The position numbers and the translations under genes were made by a program. Positions 17,185 through 26,834 of a stretch of 64,000 nucleotides of DNA are shown here, one piece after another (the stretch's first letter is position 1; every line of letters begins with the position of its first letter). Origin of the DNA: Azoarcus sp031546845 (GTDB lineage Bacteria; Pseudomonadota; Gammaproteobacteria; Burkholderiales; Rhodocyclaceae); NCBI GenBank assembly GCA_031546845.1, contig JAVBJT010000026.1:46351-110350 (forward strand). Direction: 5' to 3'. The notes under the pieces are model-generated. The model searched no databases. It was not told the origin of the DNA and saw nothing but the letters and a program-made list of their open reading frames with translations.

Positions 17185-20100
17185 ATGACGTTTTCCGGTA
17201 ACGACCTGCATACCTACGTCCGCAGCATTGATCCCGCGCAGCGCAGTTCCCTGTCGGTCATCGCCAGCCGCATTCCTCCCGCCGCGCGCGTGCTCGATCT
17301 CGGCACCGGCACCGGCGCGCTGGGGAAATACCTGCAGTCGCGACATCCCGGAACCCTTATCGACGGCGTCACCTACAATCGGGAAGAGGCCGCACAGGCA
17401 GCCGCTTATTATCGCCGTATTGAAGTCGATGACCTAGACACCTGCGAGCTTGTCTCCCTGTTTGCCAAGGGCAGCTACGATTACATCGTTTGCGCCGACG
17501 TTCTGGAACACTTGCGCAATCCGGCACACATTCTCAAGGCCAGCCAGCAACTGCTCGCCCCCGACGGCCGCTTGCTCATTTCCGTGCCAAACGCCGCGTA
17601 CTGCGGCCTCATCGCCGAACTGCTCGGCGGCGACTTCCGCTACCGCGAAGAAGGCCTGCTCGACCGCACACACCTGCGCTTCTTCACGCGTCGCTCACTG
17701 CTGCGCTTTCTTGCCGATGCCAACTGGCAAGCCGATACCATCGAAACCGTCACGGCCGACCTGCACGCCTCCGAATTCCGCTTTCCGTTCGACGCGCTGC
17801 CGCCGAGCGTCGCCCGTTATCTGCTGAGCACGCCGGACGCACTCACCTACCAGTTCATCGCTGTCGCCCAGTACAACCCCAACCACAACACATCCATCGT
17901 CCACGAACCGGCTGACGAAACCGCCGCATTATCCGCCGAGCGTGGCGAAGCCCGCTTCAGCGCCCGCCTTTACCTTGGCGGCGAACACGGATACACGGAG
18001 CACGACAAACTCACCGCCACCGGCATCATCGGGCAGACACGGCAAACACTGTCTTTCGCCTTGCCCGCCACCACACCGACACGCTTGCGCCTCGACCCTG
18101 CGGATCGGGCTGGATTCCTTCACCTATACCGGCTACGGCTGACGAACAGCGTCGGTGAAACCCTCTGGAGTTGGGAGGCCGGCCCAGGTGCGCTCGAAGC
18201 ATTCGGCGCCGCCGAGCACAATGAAATCGCTTTCAGCCAAGCGTGGCACACGACACAGGCCGCCGTGCTGCTCCTCTATGGCGACGACCCACGCATTGAG
18301 CTTCCCATACCGGCACATGCCTTATCCGCCTGCGCCGGCGGTGCATTCGACGTGGAATTGGGCTGGCCCATGTCGGCGGACTATCTCACTCTCTCCCACA
18401 CGGTCGGCGACTACGCTCGCCAACTCGGCGAACGCGCCGCGCAACTCCACTCGGCGCAAGTGCAGTTGCATTCAGCACAAGCTCAAACCCACGATCTTGC
18501 GCAAACCCTGCAACAAACCCGTACCGAAGCCGATCAACGACGCCTAGACCTCGAGCGTCAGCTTGCGGTCAATGAACATCAGGCCGAAACACTCCAAACC
18601 CTCTCGGCCGAATACCGCAACCTACAACGCATAAAAACTATCGCCGAAACCGAGCGCAACGGCCTTATCGCCTATGTGCACGGCATCGAAAACTCCACAG
18701 TCTTCCGCGCCACCCGCCCCCTGGTCCGGCTCAAAATGTCCATAGATCGCCTGCTCAGCGGCCAGCAACACCCCGTACAAACACCGGATACCCTGGCAAT
18801 ACAGCCTCCCGACAACCCCGTAGACGTCATCGTCCCGGTTTATCGTGGTCTCGGCGACACGCGTCGCTGCATCGAATCCGCACTCACCGCCGTCAATCGC
18901 ACCCCATTCCGCCTGGTCGTCATCAACGACGCCAGCCCGGAACAGGACGTCACCGATTATCTGCGCCAACTCCAGGGCCACGACAAACGCCTGCTGCTGC
19001 TCGAAAACGAACACAACCTCGGCTTTGTCGCCACCGTCAATCGCGGCATGCGATTCTCCGGCGACCGTGACGTCGTCCTGCTCAACAGCGACGCCGAGGT
19101 CGCCAACGACTGGCTCGACCGCCTACGTCACGCAGCCTGGTCCGACCGCCGCGTGGCCAGCGTCACCCCGTTCTCCAACAACGCCACCATCTGCAGCTAT
19201 CCGCGCTTCTGCGCCGACAACGAACTGCCGCCCGGCTACAACACGGCCACGCTGGACGCGCTGTTCGCGGCCACCAACGCCGGCCAAGTGGAAGACATCC
19301 CCACCGCCATCGGCTTCTGCATGTACATCCGCCGTGATTGTCTGGACGCCATCGGCCTGTTCGACGTGGAAAGCTTCGGTAAAGGCTACGGCGAAGAAAA
19401 CGATTTCTGCATGCGCGCCTACAAAGCCGGCTGGCGCAACCTGTTCGCGCTCGACACCTTCGTTCGGCATGCGGGCGGGGTCAGCTTTGGCGACAGTAAA
19501 AGCCCCAGGGAACGCGAAGCCGGACAAGTGCTATTACGGCTGCACCCCGAATACGACGCCATCGTTCACGCCCACATTGTCCGCGACCCTGCGCGCGAAG
19601 CACGCCTGGCGGTCGACCTTGCCCGTGTCCGGGCCGCGAATCGTCCCGTTATCCTGGCCGTACTGCACGGTCTTGGCGGCGGCACCGAACGCCACGTCAC
19701 CGAGCTTGCAGCCCATCTGAATGGGCAGGCAAGCTTCTTCGCCCTATACCCAGGCACGAACGGCGACACACTGCTCAAACTCATCGGTCCCGGTGAGGCC
19801 TTTCAACTTACCTTTCGTTTGCCGGAAGAATTCGATAGCCTGCTCGATGCCCTGCGCGGTATCGGCATCGCGCACATCCACTATCACCACCTGCTCGGCC
19901 ATTCCCCGCTGGTGCGAGACATTCCCAGCCGCCTCGGCCTGGCATTCGACTTTACCGCCCACGATTTCTACGCGCTCTGTCCGCAGATTTCGCTCACCGA
20001 CCGCAACGATCGCTATTGCGGCGAACTCGGCCCGCAGCAGTGCCGCGACTGCCTGCGCCATACGCCCGTGCCAGGCGGAGCGGATATCGAAACCTGGCGA

Positions 20101-21006
20101 TCGAACTGGGGCAGTTGGCTCACCCGCGCCCGCTACGTCTTCGCTCCCAGCCGCGACACCGCCCGACGCATCGCCACACTCGCACCACAAGCCAACACCG
20201 TCGCCCTGCCTCACCCGGATATTGTGGCAATCAGCGACTTGCCGCACCCCATGCCGCACCCTCTCGATTCTGCCCAACCGCTGCGCGTCGCCATCATCGG
20301 TGCGCTCAGCCCCATCAAGGGCGCGGACATTCTCGAAAAGGTCGCCATCGAGAGCGCGCGAGGTAAACACCCGATCGAATTCCATCTGCTCGGCTACGCA
20401 TACCGCAAACTACGCACCCAGCCGCGCGCAGCCCTGACAGTACACGGTGCCTACGAGGAAAACGAGCTTTCTACCCTGCTCGACTGGCTCAAGCCCGATA
20501 TAGTCTGGTTTCCCTCGCAGGTACCGGAAACCTACAGCTACACGCTGAGCGCCTGCCTGCAGCATGGCCTTCCCGTGGCTGCCACTGATCTCGGCGCCTT
20601 TCCGGAACGGCTTGCCAGCCGCGCATGGAGCTGGATCTGCCCTTGGCAGTCATCGCCTGCCGAGTGGATTGAGTTTTTCACCGCGGTACGGCGCGACCAC
20701 TTTCTCACCGGGCAGGAACCCCCGCGGCCGCAGCCCCTCGCTCCAGGGCTTTCCCATGACATCACCTACCACGACGATTACCTGCGGAACATCGCCCCCG
20801 TGGCGGAAGCGCCGGCCCTGACCACCGAATTCCTTACACTCCGCCGTCCTGAGCAGCCCACGGGTATCGCCGCTGCGCGTAGCCACGCCAAACAGCGCCT
20901 GCTGTATCTGCTCGTCCGCTTGCGCCGCACTGCGCCACTACAGATAATCGTCCGCAGCATCCCACTGCGCTGGCAGACACGCCTCAAGGGCTGGCTTCTA
21001 CGCTGA
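17185..21006 (+). CDS. Trifunctional methyltransferase - GT2 - GT1/GT4 glycan assembly protein
   Basis: A 1273-residue protein with three enzymatic parts. Residues about 25-200: class I SAM methyltransferase with VLDLGTGTGALGKYL and YIVCADVLEHLRNP. Residues about 230-410: a region of unclear fold. Residues about 412-505: Gln/Ala-rich coiled coil. Residues about 545-800: GT2 with DVIVPVYRGLGDTRRC, VVINDASPE, NLGFVATVNRGM and LLNSDAEVAND. Residues about 822-1190: a GT-B glycosyltransferase with LHGLGGGTERHV and IIGALSPIKGADIL. No membrane helix is evident, so it is probably cytoplasmic. The coiled coil could act as a spacer that sets chain length, as known for WbdD-type proteins; that is inference. 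It converges on the acyltransferase-fold gene with a 9-base overlap. Confidence 0.88.
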   Translation: MTFSGNDLHTYVRSIDPAQRSSLSVIASRIPPAARVLDLGTGTGALGKYLQSRHPGTLIDGVTYNREEAAQAAAYYRRIEVDDLDTCELVSLFAKGSYDYIVCADVLEHLRNPAHILKASQQLLAPDGRLLISVPNAAYCGLIAELLGGDFRYREEGLLDRTHLRFFTRRSLLRFLADANWQADTIETVTADLHASEFRFPFDALPPSVARYLLSTPDALTYQFIAVAQYNPNHNTSIVHEPADETAALSAERGEARFSARLYLGGEHGYTEHDKLTATGIIGQTRQTLSFALPATTPTRLRLDPADRAGFLHLYRLRLTNSVGETLWSWEAGPGALEAFGAAEHNEIAFSQAWHTTQAAVLLLYGDDPRIELPIPAHALSACAGGAFDVELGWPMSADYLTLSHTVGDYARQLGERAAQLHSAQVQLHSAQAQTHDLAQTLQQTRTEADQRRLDLERQLAVNEHQAETLQTLSAEYRNLQRIKTIAETERNGLIAYVHGIENSTVFRATRPLVRLKMSIDRLLSGQQHPVQTPDTLAIQPPDNPVDVIVPVYRGLGDTRRCIESALTAVNRTPFRLVVINDASPEQDVTDYLRQLQGHDKRLLLLENEHNLGFVATVNRGMRFSGDRDVVLLNSDAEVANDWLDRLRHAAWSDRRVASVTPFSNNATICSYPRFCADNELPPGYNTATLDALFAATNAGQVEDIPTAIGFCMYIRRDCLDAIGLFDVESFGKGYGEENDFCMRAYKAGWRNLFALDTFVRHAGGVSFGDSKSPREREAGQVLLRLHPEYDAIVHAHIVRDPAREARLAVDLARVRAANRPVILAVLHGLGGGTERHVTELAAHLNGQASFFALYPGTNGDTLLKLIGPGEAFQLTFRLPEEFDSLLDALRGIGIAHIHYHHLLGHSPLVRDIPSRLGLAFDFTAHDFYALCPQISLTDRNDRYCGELGPQQCRDCLRHTPVPGGADIETWRSNWGSWLTRARYVFAPSRDTARRIATLAPQANTVALPHPDIVAISDLPHPMPHPLDSAQPLRVAIIGALSPIKGADILEKVAIESARGKHPIEFHLLGYAYRKLRTQPRAALTVHGAYEENELSTLLDWLKPDIVWFPSQVPETYSYTLSACLQHGLPVAATDLGAFPERLASRAWSWICPWQSSPAEWIEFFTAVRRDHFLTGQEPPRPQPLAPGLSHDITYHDDYLRNIAPVAEAPALTTEFLTLRRPEQPTGIAAARSHAKQRLLYLLVRLRRTAPLQIIVRSIPLRWQTRLKGWLLR

Positions 21007-21900
21007 CGGGGTGCGGTCGAAAAAACGCTCTGCGATCCCCCAGAAATGCCATGCCACCGGATTTTCGCGCACGGCCTTCTCCAACAGATCGAAAACCTCC
21101 TTGACCATCGTCCCGACGTCATCGCGCACACCCAAAGTATGGATGTGCAAAAAACGCTCGCCATCGGACATATCCATGCCTGTCAGATAAACCGTGACCG
21201 GAATGCGCCGCTCCACGGCCAGCCGAAACAGTGCGCGCGGCACGTGGGCGTGCAAACCCAGAAAAAGGATTGGCTCGCTCGCTGCCACATTGTCCGCCGG
21301 CACATCCACTACCGCCAGCACCGGTTCGCACGCGCGCAGGGCTTTCAGCGCCGGGCGCAGGTTCGCCGACACATCCAGCGGCGGACGACGCAGCGCACGC
21401 GCCACCGTTGCGTTGCGCACCTGGGCGTAGCGATACGCCAAGCTTCTGCCCGTAAAGTATTCGGGACGCAGTTCGGCAATCAACGCATTTGGAGTCAGGC
21501 CCGACGCGGCTGCTTGGCGCAGCCCCCACATTCCCGCGCCCCAATGAAACGTCAGCAGCAGCGCCGCCTCGCCCGCCTCTGGCCATCGGCCCGTCACCCT
21601 CAGGTGCCGGCTCATCCATGCATCCGTGCGTGAGCGTGCCAGATACATGTCCGCATGATCGACAATCGTCAACAAGCGCCGCGCGCGCAGAAACGCGCGC
21701 GCATCTCCGGCCCAGCCCCGCTCCCGCGCGCCCGCCAGCGCCGCATCGCAGGCCGCGCCATACAAGAAACGCCAGCCCGCCAGACATTTGAATACCGCAA
21801 AACACCAGCGCCACGGCAGCACGGCCGCCAACCCCGGCACAAGCACCAACTCAACCAGATCCCGCCCCTCGCTTCGCAGCCGCGCACGCCAGGCTTTCAT
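20998..21900 (-). CDS. LpxL/HtrB-fold acyltransferase-like protein with altered active site
   Basis: A 300-residue protein with the lysophospholipid/lipid A acyltransferase fold. The catalytic block reads LLLTFHWGAGMWGLRQ, so the canonical HX4(D/E) has Met where the acidic residue should be. Downstream conserved pieces (LAVVDVPADN, PRALFRLAVERRIPVTVYLTG) keep the family look. It is translationally coupled to wzt (ATGA) and so belongs to the glycan export unit; it may modify the glycan or its lipid carrier, or have lost acyltransfer activity. It overlaps the convergent 17185 gene by 9 bases. Confidence 0.75.
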   Translation of the reverse strand: MKAWRARLRSEGRDLVELVLVPGLAAVLPWRWCFAVFKCLAGWRFLYGAACDAALAGARERGWAGDARAFLRARRLLTIVDHADMYLARSRTDAWMSRHLRVTGRWPEAGEAALLLTFHWGAGMWGLRQAAASGLTPNALIAELRPEYFTGRSLAYRYAQVRNATVARALRRPPLDVSANLRPALKALRACEPVLAVVDVPADNVAASEPILFLGLHAHVPRALFRLAVERRIPVTVYLTGMDMSDGERFLHIHTLGVRDDVGTMVKEVFDLLEKAVRENPVAWHFWGIAERFFDRTPSA

Positions 21901-23102
21901 GACCAGCGGTGTGGCAGGCGCACCAGCCCCGGCGTCATCGTCGGGTAAACGAATCTGAAATACGCGCAGTCATGCCATTCGTCGTACACGACGATCCCGT
22001 TCGAATCGAACAGATAGGCGCTCACCACATAGTCGCCGCTGTGCAGCGGCAAATCGGGGAATGTCACCGTCGCGCACCAGCGTCCATCTTCCAACCGCAC
22101 TGGCGCGACTCCATCCGCATGCGTCGTCACCGAGGTAATTCCGACCCCGTTTACCTGCTCCAGCATCACTCCAATACTGGGTTGTTCCCCGCCCTGCACG
22201 CGGGCCGTCACCGTCACCGCCAAGTCACGGCTTTCCAGCAGCGGTAACTGGCCATCGGCCGGCACTCGCTCCAACCCCGCGACCGACACCGAGTCGATTG
22301 CCGCGCGGCAATCCCCCGCCGGCAATGCACGCACCAGCGCCTGCGGGTCGCCGTTCCCTGCGCCATCCTGCGCACGTACATGCGCCTCGTACGCGGCCAA
22401 CACCTGCTCTGTCGGCCCAAAACCTTTCGGGCAACCGCCATCGAGCCACAGTGTCACATCACACAACTGGCGGATATGGTAAAGACTGTGTGAACAGAAC
22501 AGAATCGTGCAGCCGTTACGGCGAAACGCGGCAATCCGCTCCACGCATTTCTTCTGGAAGTGCTGGTCGCCCACCGCCAGCGCCTCGTCGATAATGAGCA
22601 CCTCGGGCTCGATCGCCGTCACCAGCGAGAACGCCAATCTCACCACCATCCCGGAGGAATAGGTCTTTATCGGCCGGTCGATCGCATGTTCCAGCTCGGA
22701 GAAAGCGATAATCTCCGCCTCCAGCCCGGCCATTTTTCGCTCGGGAATCCCGATCAGCGCGCCACCAAAATACAGATTCTCGCGCCCGCTAAACTCCGGG
22801 TGAAAGCCCGTCCCTAACTCCAGGATCGCCGTCACCCGCCCGCCGTGCCGGATAAACCCCGTCGTCGGCTGCAAGGTGCCGGCTGCAAGCTTCAACAGCG
22901 TGCTTTTGCCCGCGCCGTTGTCGCCCACCAACCCCATGCACTGCCCGCGCCGCAGCGAGAACGACACATCGGCCAACGCCCAGTGGCTGCGGTGATACTC
23001 ACGCCCGGTCAGCAACGCCTTCAGCCGCAGCCGCGGCGAGTCGTACAGTCTGTAGCCCTTGCCAAGATTTTCGGCGTGCAACGCCGCATCGTTTCCGTTC
23101 AC
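21897..23102 (-). CDS. wzt: ABC transporter ATP-binding protein for O-antigen/polysaccharide export (Wzt type)
   Basis: A 401-residue ATPase with the nucleotide-binding domain in about residues 1-240: Walker A GDNGAGKSTLLKL, signature YSSGMVVRLAF, Walker B EVLIIDEALAVGD and H-loop CSHSLYHI. A C-terminal domain of about 140 residues (from about residue 262) is of the Wzt beta-sandwich kind that recognises the glycan. The start is GTG 23102, overlapping the permease stop as GTGA; the longer frame upstream runs through the permease gene. It drives export of undecaprenyl-linked glycan across the inner membrane. Confidence 0.9.
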   Translation of the reverse strand: MNGNDAALHAENLGKGYRLYDSPRLRLKALLTGREYHRSHWALADVSFSLRRGQCMGLVGDNGAGKSTLLKLAAGTLQPTTGFIRHGGRVTAILELGTGFHPEFSGRENLYFGGALIGIPERKMAGLEAEIIAFSELEHAIDRPIKTYSSGMVVRLAFSLVTAIEPEVLIIDEALAVGDQHFQKKCVERIAAFRRNGCTILFCSHSLYHIRQLCDVTLWLDGGCPKGFGPTEQVLAAYEAHVRAQDGAGNGDPQALVRALPAGDCRAAIDSVSVAGLERVPADGQLPLLESRDLAVTVTARVQGGEQPSIGVMLEQVNGVGITSVTTHADGVAPVRLEDGRWCATVTFPDLPLHSGDYVVSAYLFDSNGIVVYDEWHDCAYFRFVYPTMTPGLVRLPHRWS

Positions 23103-23899
23103 AGCCAGTCGACCAGTTGTTCCCGGCTGCGCGCCGCCAGCCGGTCCAACACCAGCAGGGTCGCTCCCAGCCAGAGCGCACAGACGCCCCAAACCTGCCA
23201 GTCCGGCCAAGCGCCGCTCAGCAGCACGCTCTGATACCCCATCACCGGCGCACTCATCGGATTCAGCCACAACACCCAGCGCCACGCCTCGGGAAACATC
23301 GTCGTCGGAAACAACACCGGCGACAGAAAAATCCCCACAGACAGCAAAAATCCCACCACTTGCAGCGTATCGCGCAACGCCGCTGCGAAGATCGCCAGAA
23401 CATAGGCCAGCGTGAAGCACAGCGCGTACTGCGCTGCAAGCAATAACGGCAGCGCCAGCAGCGCGGGCGCGAAATGGTGGTGCCCCACATACACCAGCGC
23501 CAACAGTGCAATCAGTGGTAGATGAATCAACATGCTCGCCAGCACCACGCGCGCGGGAAACAACGCGGGCGGCAGTGGGTTTTTCTGCAGTACGCCACCC
23601 GCATCGATCAGGCTACCCATGCCGCGCGTGACGGCATCGCAAAAAGCCATCCACGGCAACGAACCGACGATCAGGTACGCCCCCACACGTGTCGTTGGCG
23701 CATTGCTACCCAAGCGCATGGCGAACACGACGTCGAACACCAGAAAATACGCCGCAACCGTCAACAGAGGTTGGATGTAGGCCCAAAAAATCCCTGCGGC
23801 GGAACCCGCGTTGCGTGCCGCCAATTCGCGCCGCGCCATCATCCACAGCAGCGAACGGGCGCGCCACAGCGCGGGGAGTTCGACTTTGAAAACCGACAT
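23099..23899 (-). CDS. wzm: ABC transporter permease for polysaccharide export (Wzm type)
   Basis: A 266-residue ABC-2 type permease with six predicted membrane segments. Typical features are the amphipathic start MSVFKVELPALWRARSLLWM, RELAARNAGSAAGIFWAYIQ and the C-terminal SPVLFPTTMFPEAWRWVLWL with NPMSAPVMGYQ. It pairs with the overlapping wzt gene. A GTG at 23956 would add 19 residues, but the ATG at 23899 gives the usual family length. Confidence 0.9.
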   Translation of the reverse strand: MSVFKVELPALWRARSLLWMMARRELAARNAGSAAGIFWAYIQPLLTVAAYFLVFDVVFAMRLGSNAPTTRVGAYLIVGSLPWMAFCDAVTRGMGSLIDAGGVLQKNPLPPALFPARVVLASMLIHLPLIALLALVYVGHHHFAPALLALPLLLAAQYALCFTLAYVLAIFAAALRDTLQVVGFLLSVGIFLSPVLFPTTMFPEAWRWVLWLNPMSAPVMGYQSVLLSGAWPDWQVWGVCALWLGATLLVLDRLAARSREQLVDWL

Positions 23900-23992
23900 C
23901 AGCGCGGCCCAGACAAAACGGACCGGAGCCAGGCGGCAGTCCGGGCGACAGGCCACCCGCAGGCAGACCCGGAACAGGTAGAAAAGGTGGCT

Positions 23993-24928
23993 CTACCTGC
24001 TGCCATTCCCACCACCACTCCCGTCGCCGCCATCCTGGGCGCCTTCCTGGTGGCGCGCACTGAACGCGGCAATCGCAGCCTCGTCCGGACGCGCGCCGCT
24101 CATGATCCGCGTGGAAGCTTCCGTGCGCGCATTACGCACCAACGCCGCCTCCGCCTCCCTACGCAACTCATCGCGCACCTCGTCGAACGGGCGCACACCA
24201 GCAGGCAATTTTTCTTCGAGACGGATGATATGAAAACCAAACTGCGTCTGTACCACATCAGACACCTGTCCAGGTTCAGTCAGCGCGAACGCAGCCTCTT
24301 CGAACGACGGCGCCATCCTGCCGCGAGCAAACAAACCCAGATCGCCCCCCTTGCCGGCATTCGTGGCATCCTCGGAATACTCTTTCGCCAGTGCGGCAAA
24401 ATCCGCTCCCGGCGCGCGCGCGGCGGCCAGCACCTGCTCTGCCCTAGTGCGCGCGGCATCGTCCTGCCCTTTGATCAGGATGTGGCTCACACGCGCACGC
24501 TCACCGGTTCTGAAACGCTCAGGGTCCGCTCTATAGGTGTTGCGGGCATAACCTTCGAGCGCAGCGGAATCCGGCGCATTGCGGCGGTCGATCTCGGCCA
24601 TCCAGGCGGTGGAAAGCACCCGCTCGCGCGCGAGGCGCAATTGTGCGGCAACATCCGGGCGCCGGGCGAAGCCGGCGGCCTCGGCCTCGACGGCCAGCAC
24701 CCTCCGTGCGTAAAGATTGCTGGCAAGCTGGGAAACATTAGCCGCCTTCTCCAGCGCCTGCCCACGTACATCCGTAGGAATGCGCTCGGCGTCGGCAAGC
24801 ACATCGCTCTCGCGCACCTCCACGCCGGATTCACTGCGCAGCAGCACGCTATCAGCCAGCACCTGGGGCGCGGCACAAAAACAAGCCAGCAACGCTGCGG
24901 CACGGGAAACGGCGACAATCGTCTTCAT
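23993..24928 (-). CDS. Exported parvulin-type peptidyl-prolyl cis-trans isomerase
   Basis: A 311-residue protein with a signal peptide (MKTIVAVSRAAALLACFCAAPQVLA) and a SurA-like helical N-terminal region (about residues 30-150). The parvulin domain is at about residues 155-255, containing RVSHILIKGQ, KEYSEDATNAGKGGDLGLF and QTQFGFHIIRLEEK, and the tail is Gly-rich. It should assist folding of exported proteins in the periplasm. The ATG at 24928 is chosen because it begins a clean signal peptide after AGAGAAA. It may be the first gene of a run with wzm-wzt, 93 bases upstream of them. Confidence 0.88.
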   Translation of the reverse strand: MKTIVAVSRAAALLACFCAAPQVLADSVLLRSESGVEVRESDVLADAERIPTDVRGQALEKAANVSQLASNLYARRVLAVEAEAAGFARRPDVAAQLRLARERVLSTAWMAEIDRRNAPDSAALEGYARNTYRADPERFRTGERARVSHILIKGQDDAARTRAEQVLAAARAPGADFAALAKEYSEDATNAGKGGDLGLFARGRMAPSFEEAAFALTEPGQVSDVVQTQFGFHIIRLEEKLPAGVRPFDEVRDELRREAEAALVRNARTEASTRIMSGARPDEAAIAAFSARHQEGAQDGGDGSGGGNGSR

Positions 24929-25094
24929 TTTGATTTCTCTGCGCGCCCGCACAGCCAACTCCGTTGCGGAAGTTCCGCCGACATAGGGTAGCCCGGACAG
25001 CTTCAGGCGCGATATGAAATACAGCCATATGGAAAAAATGGGAAACTTGACAGCACAGCCCCAGCAGACACGAGCTATCCGGCAGAACAAATAG

Positions 25095-25121
25095 AAAAGG
25101 GCGGGTTGCCCCGCCCTCTTT
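25095..25121 (-). terminator. Intrinsic terminator of the exported-protein gene
   Basis: GGGCGGG (25099-25105) and CCCGCCC (25110-25116) form a perfect 7-bp stem with a TTGC loop. In the minus-strand direction it is followed by TTTTCTATTT. T-rich sequence is also present on the other side, so it could work both ways. It lies 20 bases after the stop of the 25141 gene. Confidence 0.85.
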
Positions 25122-25140
25122 TCACACTATACCTGCCTTA

Positions 25141-26781
25141 TTACGGACGGACAGTACGGTGATCCCAGCTCACGCCGAAATTGCCCGACGTACCAGCTGC
25201 AACACCTGCATTGACAGCCTGCACGAAGGCTTGACCGACGACCGGCAAACCGGTGACCGAAGAAAGGGCATTCACTACCGAAGGATTCCCCGGCGACGGA
25301 ATCCCCGCCCAGCCATCAATGAAGCTGCCGATATCGATGTTGCTACGTGCGATCGCCGCACCCAGAACCGAAACGCCGCTGTCATTGAAACTCAGCACGT
25401 TGGTTTCGCCGCACAGTTCAACTTCCTTCACGACTCCCGGAGAAATCACGAACTCGTCGCTGGTCAGCCCACCTTCAGAGCGGTTCCATATCGCCGGCTT
25501 GCCGATCTTGACGCATGCCGTCTCGTCCTGCAAACGAACGTTCGCACCGGAACCCGCTGTATTGGCGCCGCCTGCAACCTGCACGCCAGCACCAGCAGCA
25601 GCCGCGAAATAGGAATCTGCAGCGTAAGTACCAGTCGGCACAACAACACCCTGGTTGAACACCAACTTGGACGCAGCAGCCGCAGAATAATCAACAGCCA
25701 CGGCATAGCGGCGAGTCGGCATGGAGAACACCCAGTCCGTCGAAGCCGCAAGACCCGGATCGGTCAGATACTCGTTGGTAACAGACCTTGTCGCAATTGC
25801 AGCCGTCAACCGCGAAGCCTGCAGCTCCGGATCACCGGCAATAGGAGCTACCGCCACGGTATACGGAGTAGACAGGTCAGGCAAGTCGTAGTTCGCAGCC
25901 ATTCCAGGCTTGATGCGCAGGATCGGGTCGGCAGTAACCAGATTCAGAGCCGGCGTCGGGGCGCTAGGAGTCTGCGGGAACCACACGAAGGTACCATGAC
26001 GGATCACGGCACCAGCATCGATAGCCGAAATGGCCGTCGCATTCCCGGACCACGAAGAAGCTGCCGGCACGTTGATGACGGTCCAGTTGGCCATCAGACC
26101 ACCAGACGGCGTATCGAAGCCCTTGGCCACCGCATCAGCTTCATTTAGAACATCCACAGACAGCGTCGTCAGAGGCGAACCGCAGCCGACCGTACCATCG
26201 GACTTGTGCTTGATCTGTCCGTAGAGCGTCGCATCGCCCGGAGCACCAACCGGCGGGATGTCAGCCATATTGAAGATCTCAACATAACCTTCACGCGTAC
26301 CCGCAGCCTTGGCGGCGGCATCGCCCGGCAGACGATCGGTCACGAAACCCTGATTAATGATCTTGGGCAGCGTGCACGTATTGTCAGCACTAGACATCGC
26401 GGCACGACCATCCGCACCTTGGCTGATAGCACCCGTCCACACATCACCCGGCGACAGATAGACCTGGAAGTCAAATACGTCGTCTGAGTTTTGCGCGCCG
26501 CGGAAACGAACTTTGACCGCCTTGCCGTTAACAGTGTCGGTATTGACCAGATTCAGCAGCGTGGCGTTGCCGTTCTGCACCGTGTAATAGGGCACCAGTA
26601 GGATATGACCCGTGCCACCAGGGTTCAGCGCCAGCGTTGTCGCATCGGTCTTGTGCATCAGGCCGGCACCCGCAGCAGCCGGATAAACCGCCCCAGTACC
26701 AGGAATAACAGCTGCCGACGCACCGATTGCAAATCCGCCCACCAAGGCGGCAACACTCAGCGCAAGAAATTTTTTCTTCAT
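25141..26781 (-). CDS. Exported, probably surface-located protein of unknown family
   Basis: A 546-residue protein starting MKKKFLALSVAALVGGFAIG with a clear Sec signal peptide (cleavage after ASA, about residue 23) and an AGGAG ribosome binding site. The mature chain is rich in Ala, Gly, Val, Asn and Thr, poor in Lys, and has four Cys near DNTCTLP, TVGCGSP, ETACVKI and VELCGET that could form disulfides. There is no PEP-CTERM, LPXTG, autotransporter barrel or lipobox. Its own hairpin leader and strong terminator suggest an abundant product. Because it lies just after the T2SS operon on the same strand, it may be a T2SS substrate; that is inference. Confidence 0.8.
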   Translation of the reverse strand: MKKKFLALSVAALVGGFAIGASAAVIPGTGAVYPAAAGAGLMHKTDATTLALNPGGTGHILLVPYYTVQNGNATLLNLVNTDTVNGKAVKVRFRGAQNSDDVFDFQVYLSPGDVWTGAISQGADGRAAMSSADNTCTLPKIINQGFVTDRLPGDAAAKAAGTREGYVEIFNMADIPPVGAPGDATLYGQIKHKSDGTVGCGSPLTTLSVDVLNEADAVAKGFDTPSGGLMANWTVINVPAASSWSGNATAISAIDAGAVIRHGTFVWFPQTPSAPTPALNLVTADPILRIKPGMAANYDLPDLSTPYTVAVAPIAGDPELQASRLTAAIATRSVTNEYLTDPGLAASTDWVFSMPTRRYAVAVDYSAAAASKLVFNQGVVVPTGTYAADSYFAAAAGAGVQVAGGANTAGSGANVRLQDETACVKIGKPAIWNRSEGGLTSDEFVISPGVVKEVELCGETNVLSFNDSGVSVLGAAIARSNIDIGSFIDGWAGIPSPGNPSVVNALSSVTGLPVVGQAFVQAVNAGVAAGTSGNFGVSWDHRTVRP

Positions 26782-26817
26782 AAAAACTCCTAGGAAAAGT
26801 CCGTTTAAGCTTAAGCG

Positions 26818-26834
26818 CAACGACTCTTTCGTTG
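26818..26834 (-). promoter_or_regulatory. 5'-leader hairpin of the exported-protein gene
   Basis: CAACGA and TCGTTG form a perfect 6-bp inverted repeat with a 5-base loop, 37 bases before the ATG. A possible promoter lies just upstream on the minus strand: TTGCGT (26874-26879) and TACTTT (26850-26855) with 18 bases between, which would place the hairpin early in the transcript, where it could stabilise the mRNA. The promoter match is weak. Confidence 0.35.

Noticed and set aside
23522..24991. A 489-codon open frame on the plus strand
   Set aside because: It runs antisense to the Wzm and parvulin genes, has no family features and is rich in Arg/His/Gln as expected for a shadow frame in G+C-rich DNA.
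25141..26781. PEP-CTERM substrate for an exosortase
   Set aside because: The C-terminus ends in WDHRTVRP with no PEP motif, membrane helix or basic tail of the PEP-CTERM type.
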